From: Flavilitoribacter sp020436695
GTDB lineage: Bacteria; Bacteroidota; Bacteroidia; Chitinophagales; Saprospiraceae
Reading direction: 5' to 3'
Assembly (NCBI GenBank): GCA_041392665.1
Contig: JAWKLQ010000002.1
Location: forward strand, 62,001 to 126,000
Length of the DNA: 64,000 bases
In this document: one piece after another, positions 10,136 through 19,413 of the stretch
Layout: every line of letters begins with the position of its first letter
Numbering within the stretch: position 1 is the first letter of the stretch
Made by a program: the position numbers and the translations under genes
The notes under the pieces: generated by a model
Databases searched by the model: none
Told to the model about the DNA's origin: nothing
Seen by the model: the letters and a program-made list of their open reading frames with translations, nothing else

Positions 10136-10164
10136 AAGAGGTGCATGGGATCCATGCACCTCTT
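10136..10164. terminator. Bidirectional intrinsic terminator between converging genes
   Basis: A 13-bp perfect stem (AAGAGGTGCATGG, three-base loop, CCATGCACCTCTT) is preceded by A7 and followed by CGTTTT. It can therefore terminate transcripts from the sulfatase on the plus strand and from the TonB receptor on the minus strand. Confidence 0.75.
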
Positions 10165-10244
10165 CGTTTTATAGGTGTGCAGTTTTTGCACATCGAAACT
10201 CAATTGCTTTTGTTATCATGCAAAGGAACGGCAACTCGTTAACT

Positions 10245-12941
10245 TTAAAAATGATAATACAACCTGGCGATAAGCTGCCGTCCAATTTTTGGAGCTCCAT
10301 AAAAAGCGCGGTATTTTTCCTGCAACACGTTGGTTACGGTGGCATTCAGCCTTAGACCATTCCGGAAAGCATAGCCTAGCCCGATATCTGTCACTACATA
10401 CGACTCTACAGGCCCGGTCCAGGGCAAACCGTTGACGCTTTTCCATTTATTCTGATAGCGAACCAACAGGAAACTGTTCAGACCGAACTCGGGATTTAGT
10501 TCAATTCCGAATTTCAATTTTGTATCAGGTACGTTGAGGGAAAAATCGGTCGTAGAACTGTTCTCATTGTCACTGACCTCTACATCTTCGAAATAAGACT
10601 GGCTGAGCCAGGACAAATTGCCATAGGCCGAAAGATCCGTACTAAAATAATACTTCAGGGAAACATCCAGACCGAAGTAATCAATCTCCTTAATGTTGTA
10701 GTAAGCCAGATCCAGTGTCGGTAGCGGTGAATTTTCCGGAGCCTGATCGGACTGGATCAGCCCCAGTACGTTCGGTTGACCGGTCTGCTGATCGATGGCT
10801 ATGGAATAGGCAACTCCGGCGTAGAGTTTGGCTATCTCTTCCAGATTGAGGCCGTATTTTGCCGCTTCTTCCGGGTCCAGACCGCTCAAGATCGCATTAG
10901 CCAGATCGGCACCGAGAGTAGGTTGCATCACCAGCGGGCTGGCCTGGAAGGGAGCTGATACTACATTTTTTCTTTTGTTGTAATAGAAATCGACCCCTAC
11001 GCCCAATTTGTCAGCGAATAAGCCCTTATAGCCCAGTTCGTACATATCGGAATTGGACAGTTGCAGGCGCGGACGACTCAAGGGCGTTTGTGTCAACAGT
11101 CCGGGAGAAAAGCCATTCACGTTTCCGGCCTGAGACAACAGATAATTGGCTGCACTTTCGGGCAATACACCTTTGCCCGCCAACTGCTGGGTAATCAGTG
11201 CATACACCGGCTGCACGCCGATGCCAATGCCTTCATACTGACCCACTCCGGGTATAAAACTGGTGGTTTGCGGATCATCAAAGGTCACTTCGTCAACGCC
11301 GCCCAGCAGATGAAGCAGGAAGGCTCCCTGATTAGCCAGGGGCAGGTCCGCAAACAGGTTGAGGGCGGTCGGGGCACCGAAGGCCCGGTTAAAGGTAGCG
11401 CGGACAGTATGCTTAGGCGTCGGTTTGTACACCAGTCCTAAACGGGGAGAAAAAGCCGTAGCTTTTAAAGCCTGGAAGCGGTCCAGCCGGGCGGCACCGA
11501 CCAGGTCCAACTGTTTGCTGAGTTTCATCTCACCCTGTCCGTAAATACCGACAATGGTATAATTATCCTGATCTTCCCAGCGACCGTGAACGGTATACTT
11601 GGAGTCGATGGTGTTTAGACGGTAATCCGACCCCACGACAATGTTGAAGCGGTCTTCATCGATATCGAAATTATACTGCAATTGTCCTTCCACCTGATGA
11701 GACTCCGTGATGGTGGTCAGGCCACTCGGATACAGAAAGGATTTGCCATCCTTACCAGCATGATAAGACCAGAATGCCTGACCAAAAAATCCGCCGGACT
11801 GTACCCGGACCTGCCCAAATGGCCGGGGCGCAGCGGTATAGCCCTCTCCCTGCGCCGTACGGAACAAGCCTTTGCCCACAGACCATCCACCCAGCGTGGT
11901 GATCGTTGTCTCTTTGTTCGGTCTGAAAACCAGCGTCCCGGTAAAACCCATAGACTCCAGATCGTAATCCGGGATCTTTTCCGTGATCACATCTCCGGTC
12001 AGGCTACTCACTATCCTGGGCTGAAAACTGGCCAGGTGCGCTGCTTCCACCGCATCGGTAGAATCGATCTCCCAGTCTCTGGCCTTGCGGTAATACCCCG
12101 TGAACTTATAACCGAACTTACCATTGGAAGATACTCCGGCATGTCGCAGAGAAGCCTGCAGCGTATTCCGGGTACCGCCGCTCAGGCTGATCGATGTGCC
12201 CTGCTCATCGAATGGGCTTTTAGAAATAAAATGCACAATTCCGGCCTCTACACCGGGGCCGTATAAGGCCGATCCCGGCCCTTTAACGATCTCTATTTTT
12301 TCCAGGTCGATCGGATCAATGGGTTGCTGGCCGTAGCTCAGCGTACCCAAGCCGGGTAAAATAAGGTTTCGGTAATCAGCCATAACGAAGGTCTCCGTCT
12401 GGAAAACGGCAGAACGTCCCCGGAGTGTGATATGGCCTTCTCCCACACCGGTTTGCGTCACATCCAACCCCACGGTATTCCTCAGAGAGAGAAACGGATT
12501 GGCGACGGCATCAACGATGATCTTGTCTTTTTCGATCACATCCGAAGCACTGGGGGCTTCCTGGACCTTTTCCCTTTTTCGGGACACGGAAACGACGATC
12601 TCCTGCCCTACCAGTGCACCCGGCACCATAGAAACGAGCAGGTTCCTGGTGGGGGCCACGATGTCGATCTCTTTCATTTCATATCCCAGATAGGTAACGG
12701 CAATTTTAGTTGGCAGGCGTTCCGTTATCTTCAGTGTAAATGAACCATCCGCTCCCGAAACAGTACCATTGAGAGTGCCGGTTACTTCTATGTTAGCCCC
12801 TTCTATCGGGAAGTTGTTAATATTATCCATCACAATTCCCTGAATGATAGTCTGGCCTAACCCGGCAGCACAGGCCCCTATCATCAAGAGCAGTACCGCC
12901 CAGACTCTGGATAATAAACGGGCTTTATATTGTAATCCCAT
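10245..12941 (-). CDS. TonB-dependent receptor with carboxypeptidase-like regulatory domain (non-SusC)
   Basis: This 898-aa outer-membrane receptor has its start set at the ATG 12939-12941, which opens a signal peptide ending AAGLGQ. A CarboxypepD_reg-like domain (about 25-105) precedes a plug that includes APSASDVIEKDKI and KIEIVKGPGSALYGPGVEAG. A 22-strand-type barrel follows, ending RLYYHF. It lacks the SusC hallmark and has no SusD partner, so it looks more like a siderophore, vitamin or metal-complex receptor. A secreted unknown protein is encoded 101 nt upstream on the same strand and may be co-transcribed. The substrate is unknown. Confidence 0.88.
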   Translation of the reverse strand: MGLQYKARLLSRVWAVLLLMIGACAAGLGQTIIQGIVMDNINNFPIEGANIEVTGTLNGTVSGADGSFTLKITERLPTKIAVTYLGYEMKEIDIVAPTRNLLVSMVPGALVGQEIVVSVSRKREKVQEAPSASDVIEKDKIIVDAVANPFLSLRNTVGLDVTQTGVGEGHITLRGRSAVFQTETFVMADYRNLILPGLGTLSYGQQPIDPIDLEKIEIVKGPGSALYGPGVEAGIVHFISKSPFDEQGTSISLSGGTRNTLQASLRHAGVSSNGKFGYKFTGYYRKARDWEIDSTDAVEAAHLASFQPRIVSSLTGDVITEKIPDYDLESMGFTGTLVFRPNKETTITTLGGWSVGKGLFRTAQGEGYTAAPRPFGQVRVQSGGFFGQAFWSYHAGKDGKSFLYPSGLTTITESHQVEGQLQYNFDIDEDRFNIVVGSDYRLNTIDSKYTVHGRWEDQDNYTIVGIYGQGEMKLSKQLDLVGAARLDRFQALKATAFSPRLGLVYKPTPKHTVRATFNRAFGAPTALNLFADLPLANQGAFLLHLLGGVDEVTFDDPQTTSFIPGVGQYEGIGIGVQPVYALITQQLAGKGVLPESAANYLLSQAGNVNGFSPGLLTQTPLSRPRLQLSNSDMYELGYKGLFADKLGVGVDFYYNKRKNVVSAPFQASPLVMQPTLGADLANAILSGLDPEEAAKYGLNLEEIAKLYAGVAYSIAIDQQTGQPNVLGLIQSDQAPENSPLPTLDLAYYNIKEIDYFGLDVSLKYYFSTDLSAYGNLSWLSQSYFEDVEVSDNENSSTTDFSLNVPDTKLKFGIELNPEFGLNSFLLVRYQNKWKSVNGLPWTGPVESYVVTDIGLGYAFRNGLRLNATVTNVLQEKYRAFYGAPKIGRQLIARLYYHF

Positions 12942-13042
12942 AGTTATAGCAATTATAATAAGCCTGCTTAGCAGGCTCATCTCCAAACTGCGGCGTTCGG
13001 AGGTGAATGATTTAGAGTATTAGAAACGAGCGCGACGAGCCA

Positions 13043-14149
13043 CTATGAATTTACTCTCGCCGAGATCAATGCTTTTAGTTCATTAAAGAACTGAATGAGT
13101 TCCACGTTGGAAAAATGAACTTTTGAGTTATAGATATAAGAGTTGTTATAGGGATCTTCGATCATCAACTGATTATCATCTACATATTTGGTAAAGGTCA
13201 GATTGATGAACTCATACCATGGAAAGAAGCGATATTTATCGTAGGCATCGTAGGAGATCTTCTTACTCTTATTCTTGGATTTTGTAGTGGACTTGTATTC
13301 CATCTTCAGGTTGAGACCGACACCTTTTTTAGTCAGGATCATTTCGTCCAGGAAAGAGATCGGCGCATCTTCGAAGTCGGTAATATTATATTTGGTAATC
13401 AGACTTCTCACATGCTGCAGATTGTCGTAAGCTTTGGGATCCTCACTTTCGCATTCTTCCAGACAAACAAACGCATCCGGCTGCCCTTTACTGTAGTAAC
13501 GGTCGTTGTACTTCCGGCACAGATTGGGAATTTTTTCCTCTACATCGGCCAGATCCAGCAGGCCGCCTTTCAGTGACAAATGTTTTACATTACATTTCTC
13601 CACATTGACGATGATGCGGTTGAATTCAGAAGACAGACTGGCGCAGTTATCCGCACCTACGTGAAAGACATCGAGCCCTCTGAACAGAAATACCTGCCGG
13701 GAATGATTGGTCTCTTCGGAAAAGTTCCACAATTCGACGATAAAGCTGTTCGGCTCATTGTAGTCGGACAGGGTCATTTTCGGCATGTGGATACTGATCT
13801 TGGTACGTGGGCCGGGGTACATATTGTTTGCATCGGCCATGGAATCCGATCTTCTGAAGAAACCAGACATATCGATGATCACCGGCGTATCGCCGGCACC
13901 GGGAGCCACCCGGATCAGGTCGTTGCCGATCTGGTCAAGAAATTGCGAGGGGGTCATATCGATCAGGTTAGTGGTACCGCCGTTCGCAGTTTTGGTGGTA
14001 ATACGCACACCATCGTTGCCCCAGGTTAAAACTATCGGCAATTCCCGAAGATTGGGATTGGAAATACCTCTTTGTCCGAAGGCCTGGTTTGACTGATGAA
14101 TGCCAATTACTCCAATAAACAGTAGGATCAATAAATTGAATTTTGACAT
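13043..14149 (-). CDS. Secreted protein of unknown function
   Basis: I do not recognise a family for this 368-aa protein. It starts with a clear Sec signal peptide (MSKFNLLILLFIGVIGIHQ, cleavage probably after QAFG) and has no later membrane segment. The mature part is mixed alpha/beta with six cysteines (for example CASLSSEF, NVEKCNVKH, CLEECES), which suggests disulfides or a bound ligand. It sits directly upstream of the TonB receptor on the same strand and could be a periplasmic partner of it. A minus-strand promoter was not identified in the AT-rich sequence beyond 14150. Confidence 0.65.
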   Translation of the reverse strand: MSKFNLLILLFIGVIGIHQSNQAFGQRGISNPNLRELPIVLTWGNDGVRITTKTANGGTTNLIDMTPSQFLDQIGNDLIRVAPGAGDTPVIIDMSGFFRRSDSMADANNMYPGPRTKISIHMPKMTLSDYNEPNSFIVELWNFSEETNHSRQVFLFRGLDVFHVGADNCASLSSEFNRIIVNVEKCNVKHLSLKGGLLDLADVEEKIPNLCRKYNDRYYSKGQPDAFVCLEECESEDPKAYDNLQHVRSLITKYNITDFEDAPISFLDEMILTKKGVGLNLKMEYKSTTKSKNKSKKISYDAYDKYRFFPWYEFINLTFTKYVDDNQLMIEDPYNNSYIYNSKVHFSNVELIQFFNELKALISARVNS

Positions 14150-14206
14150 AGCAATTATTGTTTTAAAATAATGAAATAAGCGATCCCCTGCTTTCGCATG
14201 CGAAAG

Positions 14207-14398
14207 TCAGAAGCTTAAATAACTTGTGGATTGGAGAGTTACCTTGTAGTGTTCATAGGTGAAGCCATTCCGGCCGCACACGATTGGACATTGAATAAAA
14301 AAGGGTAAATAAGATAAACAGGAAGGATCATCGTCCGGAGCAAATGGACAAAAAGATTTGAATGTACTTGCAGGCTCCGGCAATTTTACCGAAAGCAT
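14207..14398 (-). pseudogene. Possible Kazal-like fragment or small Cys-rich ORF
   Basis: A 63-codon ORF contains CPIVCGRNGFTYEHY, which resembles the core of Kazal protease-inhibitor domains (C-P-x(4)-PVCGxDGxTYxN-x-C), a common small domain in Saprospiria. The spacing before the CG is short, the final Cys is missing, and there is no signal peptide. It is either a decayed copy or chance similarity. The remainder of the gap 14150-14842 shows no other gene; it holds T-rich and A-rich tracts and, just before 14843, sequence likely to carry the promoter of the sulfatase. Confidence 0.22.
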
Positions 14399-14842
14399 TT
14401 TCCCAGACTATGTCCTACACTTGTGTCTTCAGTGTTGTTTCCTGAATGTGTTTGAAGAGGCTGATGCGGATTGCACATCAGAAGTATTATAACTGCTTAC
14501 GATACGTTCGATTTAAAGTTTCATTTCGCCAATTTTTTTTTAACCTGACTATTCCTGACAAGATGGATCCGTAAGTAACAAGAGACATACCAGATTATTA
14601 AGCAGCATTGAAAAATTGAGCACTCAGATCACAGATAGCTGAGCCATTTTCGCAGAATGACTTTTCGGATGCCTCCCTATAGATGACAGGAATTAGTATA
14701 TTGTCGATCAGTCAGATCAACCGGATCTTATTCCGGTCATTCCCCGGTATATACAATCATTTCACCATTCAATAACCTGGAAGGTAGAGCTTCACAACCG
14801 GTGGATATGCCGGATGGAAGCCTTTGCCTTAAATCGTAAAAC

Positions 14843-16486
14843 ATGAACAAAGTACAACTGACTACTACAGTGCTGGCGCTGCTTATCCTGCTATCCGCCT
14901 GTAGAACAACAGAACCGGAAAAACCACCATCGCCACCCAATATTCTGTTCGCTATCATGGATGATGCCACCTATCTGCACATGAGTGCCTACGGTTGCGA
15001 CTGGGTAAATACCCCCAATTTCGACCGGGTAGCCCAAAACGGAATACTATTCCAAAATGCCTATACCCCCAATGCCAAGTGCGCGCCTTCCCGCTCCTGC
15101 ATCCTGACCGGCCGCAATTCCTGGCAGTTGGAGGAAGCAGCCAATCACTGGCCCTATTTCCCTGCAAAATTCAAGGTCTTTACCGAAGTACTGGCCGAAA
15201 ACGGATACGCTGTGGCGAATACCGGCAAAGGCTGGGCGCCCGGCATTGCCCGCCATGCAGACGGTAGCAAGCGCAATCTGATGGTCAACACTTTCAGCGA
15301 AATAAAGACCATACCGCCCACGCCGGCCATCGGTAAGATCGATTACGCTGCCAATTTTTCGGCCTTCCTGGATCAAAAAGGCAATGCCCCTTTCTTTTTT
15401 TGGTACGGTGGTCAGGAACCGCACCGGGGATACGAATACGGCTCGGGCATTGCCAAAGGCGGCAAATCCCTGTCTCAGATCGATGACAGTGAAGTGTTTG
15501 CCTTCTGGCCGGCTACGGACTCCGTGAAAACCGATCTGCTGGACTATGCCTTTGAGATCGAATATTTTGATATGCAACTCGGCAAAATGCTGGATACGCT
15601 GGAAGCCCGGGGAGAATTGTCGAATACGCTGGTCGTGATCACCGCCGATAACGGCATGCCCTTCCCTCGGGTAAAAGGCCAGGAATACGAATATTCCAAC
15701 CACCTGCCGCTGGCGGTCATGTGGGCCGACGGCATTGATCATCCCGGCCGTACCGTGGACGACTATATCAGCTTTATCGACTTTGCCCCTACCTTTCTGG
15801 AGGTAGCCGGTGTGGGTGAGGCTGCCGGAGGTATGGCGGCCATAACCGGCAACAGCTTTACCGATATTTTGTATTCGGATCAGGATGGAATGATCGATCC
15901 CGGGCGCAATTCCGTGCTCATCGGCAAAGAACGGCATGATATCGGCCGGCCAAATGATGAAGGGTATCCTATTCGCGGTCTGGTAAAGGACGGGAAGCTC
16001 TATCTGCACAATTTTGAGACCGACCGCTGGCCCGGCGGCAATCCGGAAACCGGCTACCTGAACTGCGACGGTGGAGCGACCAAGTCGGTGGTGCTCCGGT
16101 CTGTTTTCCAGCCAAGTACCTTCCCCTACTGGAACGCGTCTTTCGGCAAACGCCCTCAGGAGGAGTTATTTGATATTGCCAATGATCCCGACTGTATGAA
16201 CAATCTGGCCCTGTCGGAGCAACACAATGACCTGCTGACCCAGATGAAAAATGAACTATTCGGCCGCCTCACCGAACAGGGTGACCCGCGCATGGCGGGC
16301 AATGGCGCTATCTTCGACCAATATGCCTATGCCGACACTACCGGGGCGCATTTCTACGAGCGCTATTTCAAAGGAGAACCACTCAATTGGGGTTGGGTCA
16401 ATGATTCGGATTTTCAGGACATGTCAGAGCTGGAAGCCTATATAAAAAGAGGGAATGAACAGGGAGTTTCGCACGGAGATCATTGA
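14843..16486 (+). CDS. Type I sulfatase (S1 family), lipoprotein
   Basis: This 547-aa enzyme starts with a lipoprotein signal (MNKVQLTTTVLALLILLSAC, Cys20). The formylglycine motif is KCAPSRSCILTGR with Cys80. The first metal site is ILFAIMDDATYLHMSAYG and the second is VVITADNGMPF. The overall layout resembles heparan-sulfatase/sulfamidase-like S1 proteins (for example NTPNFDRVAQNGILF and EPHRGYEYGSG), but the subfamily is an inference. It precedes a PhoD-like exported phosphatase by 299 nt. The two could together remove sulfate and phosphate ester groups from a polymer. Confidence 0.88.
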   Translation: MNKVQLTTTVLALLILLSACRTTEPEKPPSPPNILFAIMDDATYLHMSAYGCDWVNTPNFDRVAQNGILFQNAYTPNAKCAPSRSCILTGRNSWQLEEAANHWPYFPAKFKVFTEVLAENGYAVANTGKGWAPGIARHADGSKRNLMVNTFSEIKTIPPTPAIGKIDYAANFSAFLDQKGNAPFFFWYGGQEPHRGYEYGSGIAKGGKSLSQIDDSEVFAFWPATDSVKTDLLDYAFEIEYFDMQLGKMLDTLEARGELSNTLVVITADNGMPFPRVKGQEYEYSNHLPLAVMWADGIDHPGRTVDDYISFIDFAPTFLEVAGVGEAAGGMAAITGNSFTDILYSDQDGMIDPGRNSVLIGKERHDIGRPNDEGYPIRGLVKDGKLYLHNFETDRWPGGNPETGYLNCDGGATKSVVLRSVFQPSTFPYWNASFGKRPQEELFDIANDPDCMNNLALSEQHNDLLTQMKNELFGRLTEQGDPRMAGNGAIFDQYAYADTTGAHFYERYFKGEPLNWGWVNDSDFQDMSELEAYIKRGNEQGVSHGDH

Positions 16487-16566
16487 ATTTAGTCCATCGT
16501 ACATTGTCAATAAAATTGTGTAACCCAAAAATTGTACGAGCGGATTCCCCTCATACGATTCGATGC

Positions 16567-16627
16567 TACATGGTTACATTGTTCCATGGCTCTCCAGTCA
16601 ATGGAACAATGAAGCAATGGAACAGGA
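16567..16627. repeat. Inverted intergenic repeat, word TTGTTCCAT
   Basis: GGTTACATTGTTCCATGG is followed by AATGGAACAATGAAGCAATGGAACA, so the word and its complement face each other across CTCTCCAGTC. This is the only structure seen in the gap between the sulfatase and the PhoD-like gene. Confidence 0.5.
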
Positions 16628-16785
16628 GTAATATTATCTAATTTAATTGACACTGTAATAGGAATTCCACAACACCAAAACATCCAACACCTGCAATACC
16701 TGACCAATTCACCCCACCCTTTTGACGATTATGAACTGTGCCCCTATTTACTAAATGGCCATCTTTGGCCGAAAACACCATTTAA

Positions 16786-19404
16786 ATGAAACGAAGAACC
16801 TATATCAAGACTTTCGTACTGGGCTCCACCCTGCCACTGACCGGCAAATTCGGTTTCTCCAAGGCGGTTACCGATTTCTTTAAAGGGCCGCTGCCGGTTG
16901 ACTTCAAAAGCACATGGCAGGACTGGCCGAACATGAAATGGGCCGGGCCGCAATACTGGGGCAATCGTCTACAGGACTGGCTGGTCCGCGACGGCAAACT
17001 GATCTGTGATGTCACCGGCATCAACCGCAGCCTGCATCTGCTCACCGTGCAAAATCTTAGCGGAGATGCTCCACTGGACATTAGCGTGACCATTGACCGG
17101 CTACACGATAAACTCGACCAGTACGAAGCCGGCTGTATCGGCTTTCGCATTGGTGCCAAAGGGCCCTACGAAGACTACCGTTCGGCCGCCGTATTCGGGC
17201 AGGGACTGGACGTAGGGCTGGGTCCTCGGGGAAAAATAAAGATCGGTGAGAGTGCTTTTGAGACGAGGTTAAAGGAACTCCCGACATCCTTTAAACTGCA
17301 CTTTTCTTCCCGCCTGTCGGGGAATGGGCAGTTAGTTAGCCTTCGGGTACTTGATCCTCAAACGGGCTCGACACTGGCGGAACAAACAAATATCGGGGTC
17401 GACCGGGCAGCCTTCAGAGGCAATCTGGCCTTACTGGCCCATCTCGGCAGCAAACGCACCTCCGAAGAAAAGTCATGCGTGGCCTTTTCCGACTGGACGA
17501 TCTCTTCCGAATCACTGTATCAGAACGAGAACAACCTGTTCGGCCCGATCTGCTTTGCCCAGTACACACTGAATCAGGGCAAACTAAAACTAACCGCCCA
17601 ACTGGCTCCCATAGAAGAGATAGCCGGCCATCAGTTGCAACTCGATTTCAAACGCAATGGCAAGTGGGAGACCGCTGCTACCCGGCAGATCGATCATCCC
17701 GGACGCGCCATTAATTTTCAAATTACGGATTGGGATGTAAGCAAGACCGTCCCCTACCGGCTTCGGCTGAAAGTGCCGCTAAAAAACAGCACCCATCAGT
17801 ACGACTATGAAGGCACCATTATCGCTGAACCAAAAGAAAAAGAACAGATCAAAGCGGCGGTATTCAGCTGTAATGCACAGTATGGCTTCCCGGACGCGGA
17901 TATTTTTGAGAGTGTTTCCCAACTCAAACCCGATCTGGCCATGTTCCTCGGAGATCAGTTCTACGAAAGCACCGGCGGTTTTGGGCCGCAGTACGAGGGT
18001 AAATTTGATAAGACCTGCCTGGATTACCTCCGTAAATGGATGATGTTCGGCTGGTCATACCGGGAGGTCTTCCGGCATATTCCCTGTGCTTTTATTCCGG
18101 ATGATCACGACGTTTACCACGGCAACGTCTGGGGCGAAGGCGGTGGAAAAGCAGATACATCGCTGGGATGGGGATCGCCCGCTCAGGATACCGGCGGCTA
18201 CAAGATGCGGCCCGAATGGGTGAATATGGTGCAGTTCACCCAGACGAGTCACCTGCCGGATGCCTACGACCCGACGCCAGTCAAGCAAAATATCGGGGTC
18301 TACTATACACACTGGAATTACGGTGGCGTAAGTTTCGCCATTTTGGAGGATCGCAAATTTAAATCGGCTCCTAAAAACGTACTACCTCCGGAAGCCCAGG
18401 TCCATAATGGCTGGATACAAAATGATAACTTCGACATCAAAAAATACCGGGATATCGATGCCGATCTGCTGGGCGAAAGGCAGGAGCAATTCCTGGCCGA
18501 CTGGGTAGAGGACTGGTCGAACGGAGCCGTCCTGAAAGCGGTGCTGTCTCAGACCAATTTCGCTACGGTGGCCACCCTCCCGGCTGATGCCAAGGACGAT
18601 TCGGTGGTCCCGAGCTTGAATATTCCAGAGGTCGGGGAGTATATCCAGGGGGATAAACCCACGGTGGATATGGATTCCAACGGCTGGCCCATGGCCAAAC
18701 GTGATAAGGCTGTAAGCATTATCCGGAAAGGATTTGCCTTTCATATCGCCGGCGACCAGCACCTAGCAACATTCGTTCACTACGGCGTAGATGAGCACGG
18801 TGACAGTGGCTTTGCCTTTGCCGGCCCGGCCCTGAACAACCTCTGGCCCCGCCGTTTTTGGCCTCCCGTCAATAATTCGGGGCATACCTACGAAAAGCCC
18901 GCTTACACCGGCGAACACGTGGACGGCTTCGGCAACCTGATCACGGTGCACGCCGTGGCCAATCCGCACAATATGCACCGTGAACCGGCTATTTTGTACA
19001 ATCGGGCAGTAGGTTATGGTCTGGTCACCTTCGATAAGCAGGCACGCACCATCAAAACGGACTGTTTCCGGCGATTTGCCGATCCAAGCGGAAAAGATGC
19101 GCAATACCCCGGCTGGCCGATGACGATCTCTCAAGAGGAAAATTTCGGAAAAGAGGCTATGGCCTGGCTGCCTACATTACAGGTAGAAGGCAATACGCTA
19201 CCAGTACTAAAGATCTTCGATGAAGATCAGGAACTGGTATATGCCCTGCGGCTGACGGCAGGCAGCTTCCGGCCTAAAGTATTCAAAAAGGGGAAATACC
19301 GGCTGCATTTATCCGTACCGGAAACCGGCTGGGAGCAGACTTTTGATAAGATAAAGGCCCGGAAAAAACAGGGGAACAGAGCCATTCGGGTTATTGTTCC
19401 ATAA
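16786..19404 (+). CDS. PhoD-like metallophosphatase, Tat-exported
   Basis: This 872-aa protein begins MKRRTYIKTFVLGS, a twin-arginine (Tat) signal, as is usual for PhoD enzymes that fold with metal before export. Residues 30-340 form an N-terminal beta-rich region (DKLDQYEAGCIGFRIGAKG), probably a laminin/concanavalin-like domain. The catalytic domain shows DLAMFLGDQFYES, IPDDHDVYHGNVWGEGG and HIAGDQHLATFVHYG, the Asp, Asp-His and His-His metal ligands of the family. It is much longer than classic PhoD (about 580 aa). The role is likely phosphodiester or phosphomonoester hydrolysis outside the cytoplasm. Its stop converges on the next gene with a 9-nt gap. Confidence 0.82.
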   Translation: MKRRTYIKTFVLGSTLPLTGKFGFSKAVTDFFKGPLPVDFKSTWQDWPNMKWAGPQYWGNRLQDWLVRDGKLICDVTGINRSLHLLTVQNLSGDAPLDISVTIDRLHDKLDQYEAGCIGFRIGAKGPYEDYRSAAVFGQGLDVGLGPRGKIKIGESAFETRLKELPTSFKLHFSSRLSGNGQLVSLRVLDPQTGSTLAEQTNIGVDRAAFRGNLALLAHLGSKRTSEEKSCVAFSDWTISSESLYQNENNLFGPICFAQYTLNQGKLKLTAQLAPIEEIAGHQLQLDFKRNGKWETAATRQIDHPGRAINFQITDWDVSKTVPYRLRLKVPLKNSTHQYDYEGTIIAEPKEKEQIKAAVFSCNAQYGFPDADIFESVSQLKPDLAMFLGDQFYESTGGFGPQYEGKFDKTCLDYLRKWMMFGWSYREVFRHIPCAFIPDDHDVYHGNVWGEGGGKADTSLGWGSPAQDTGGYKMRPEWVNMVQFTQTSHLPDAYDPTPVKQNIGVYYTHWNYGGVSFAILEDRKFKSAPKNVLPPEAQVHNGWIQNDNFDIKKYRDIDADLLGERQEQFLADWVEDWSNGAVLKAVLSQTNFATVATLPADAKDDSVVPSLNIPEVGEYIQGDKPTVDMDSNGWPMAKRDKAVSIIRKGFAFHIAGDQHLATFVHYGVDEHGDSGFAFAGPALNNLWPRRFWPPVNNSGHTYEKPAYTGEHVDGFGNLITVHAVANPHNMHREPAILYNRAVGYGLVTFDKQARTIKTDCFRRFADPSGKDAQYPGWPMTISQEENFGKEAMAWLPTLQVEGNTLPVLKIFDEDQELVYALRLTAGSFRPKVFKKGKYRLHLSVPETGWEQTFDKIKARKKQGNRAIRVIVP

Positions 19405-19413
19405 CTCTGCCGA

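Noticed and set aside
9902..10355. Several short plus-strand ORFs after the first sulfatase
   Set aside because: They run through the GCGAAGACGCAA repeat, the terminator and the antisense of the TonB receptor, and have no coding features.
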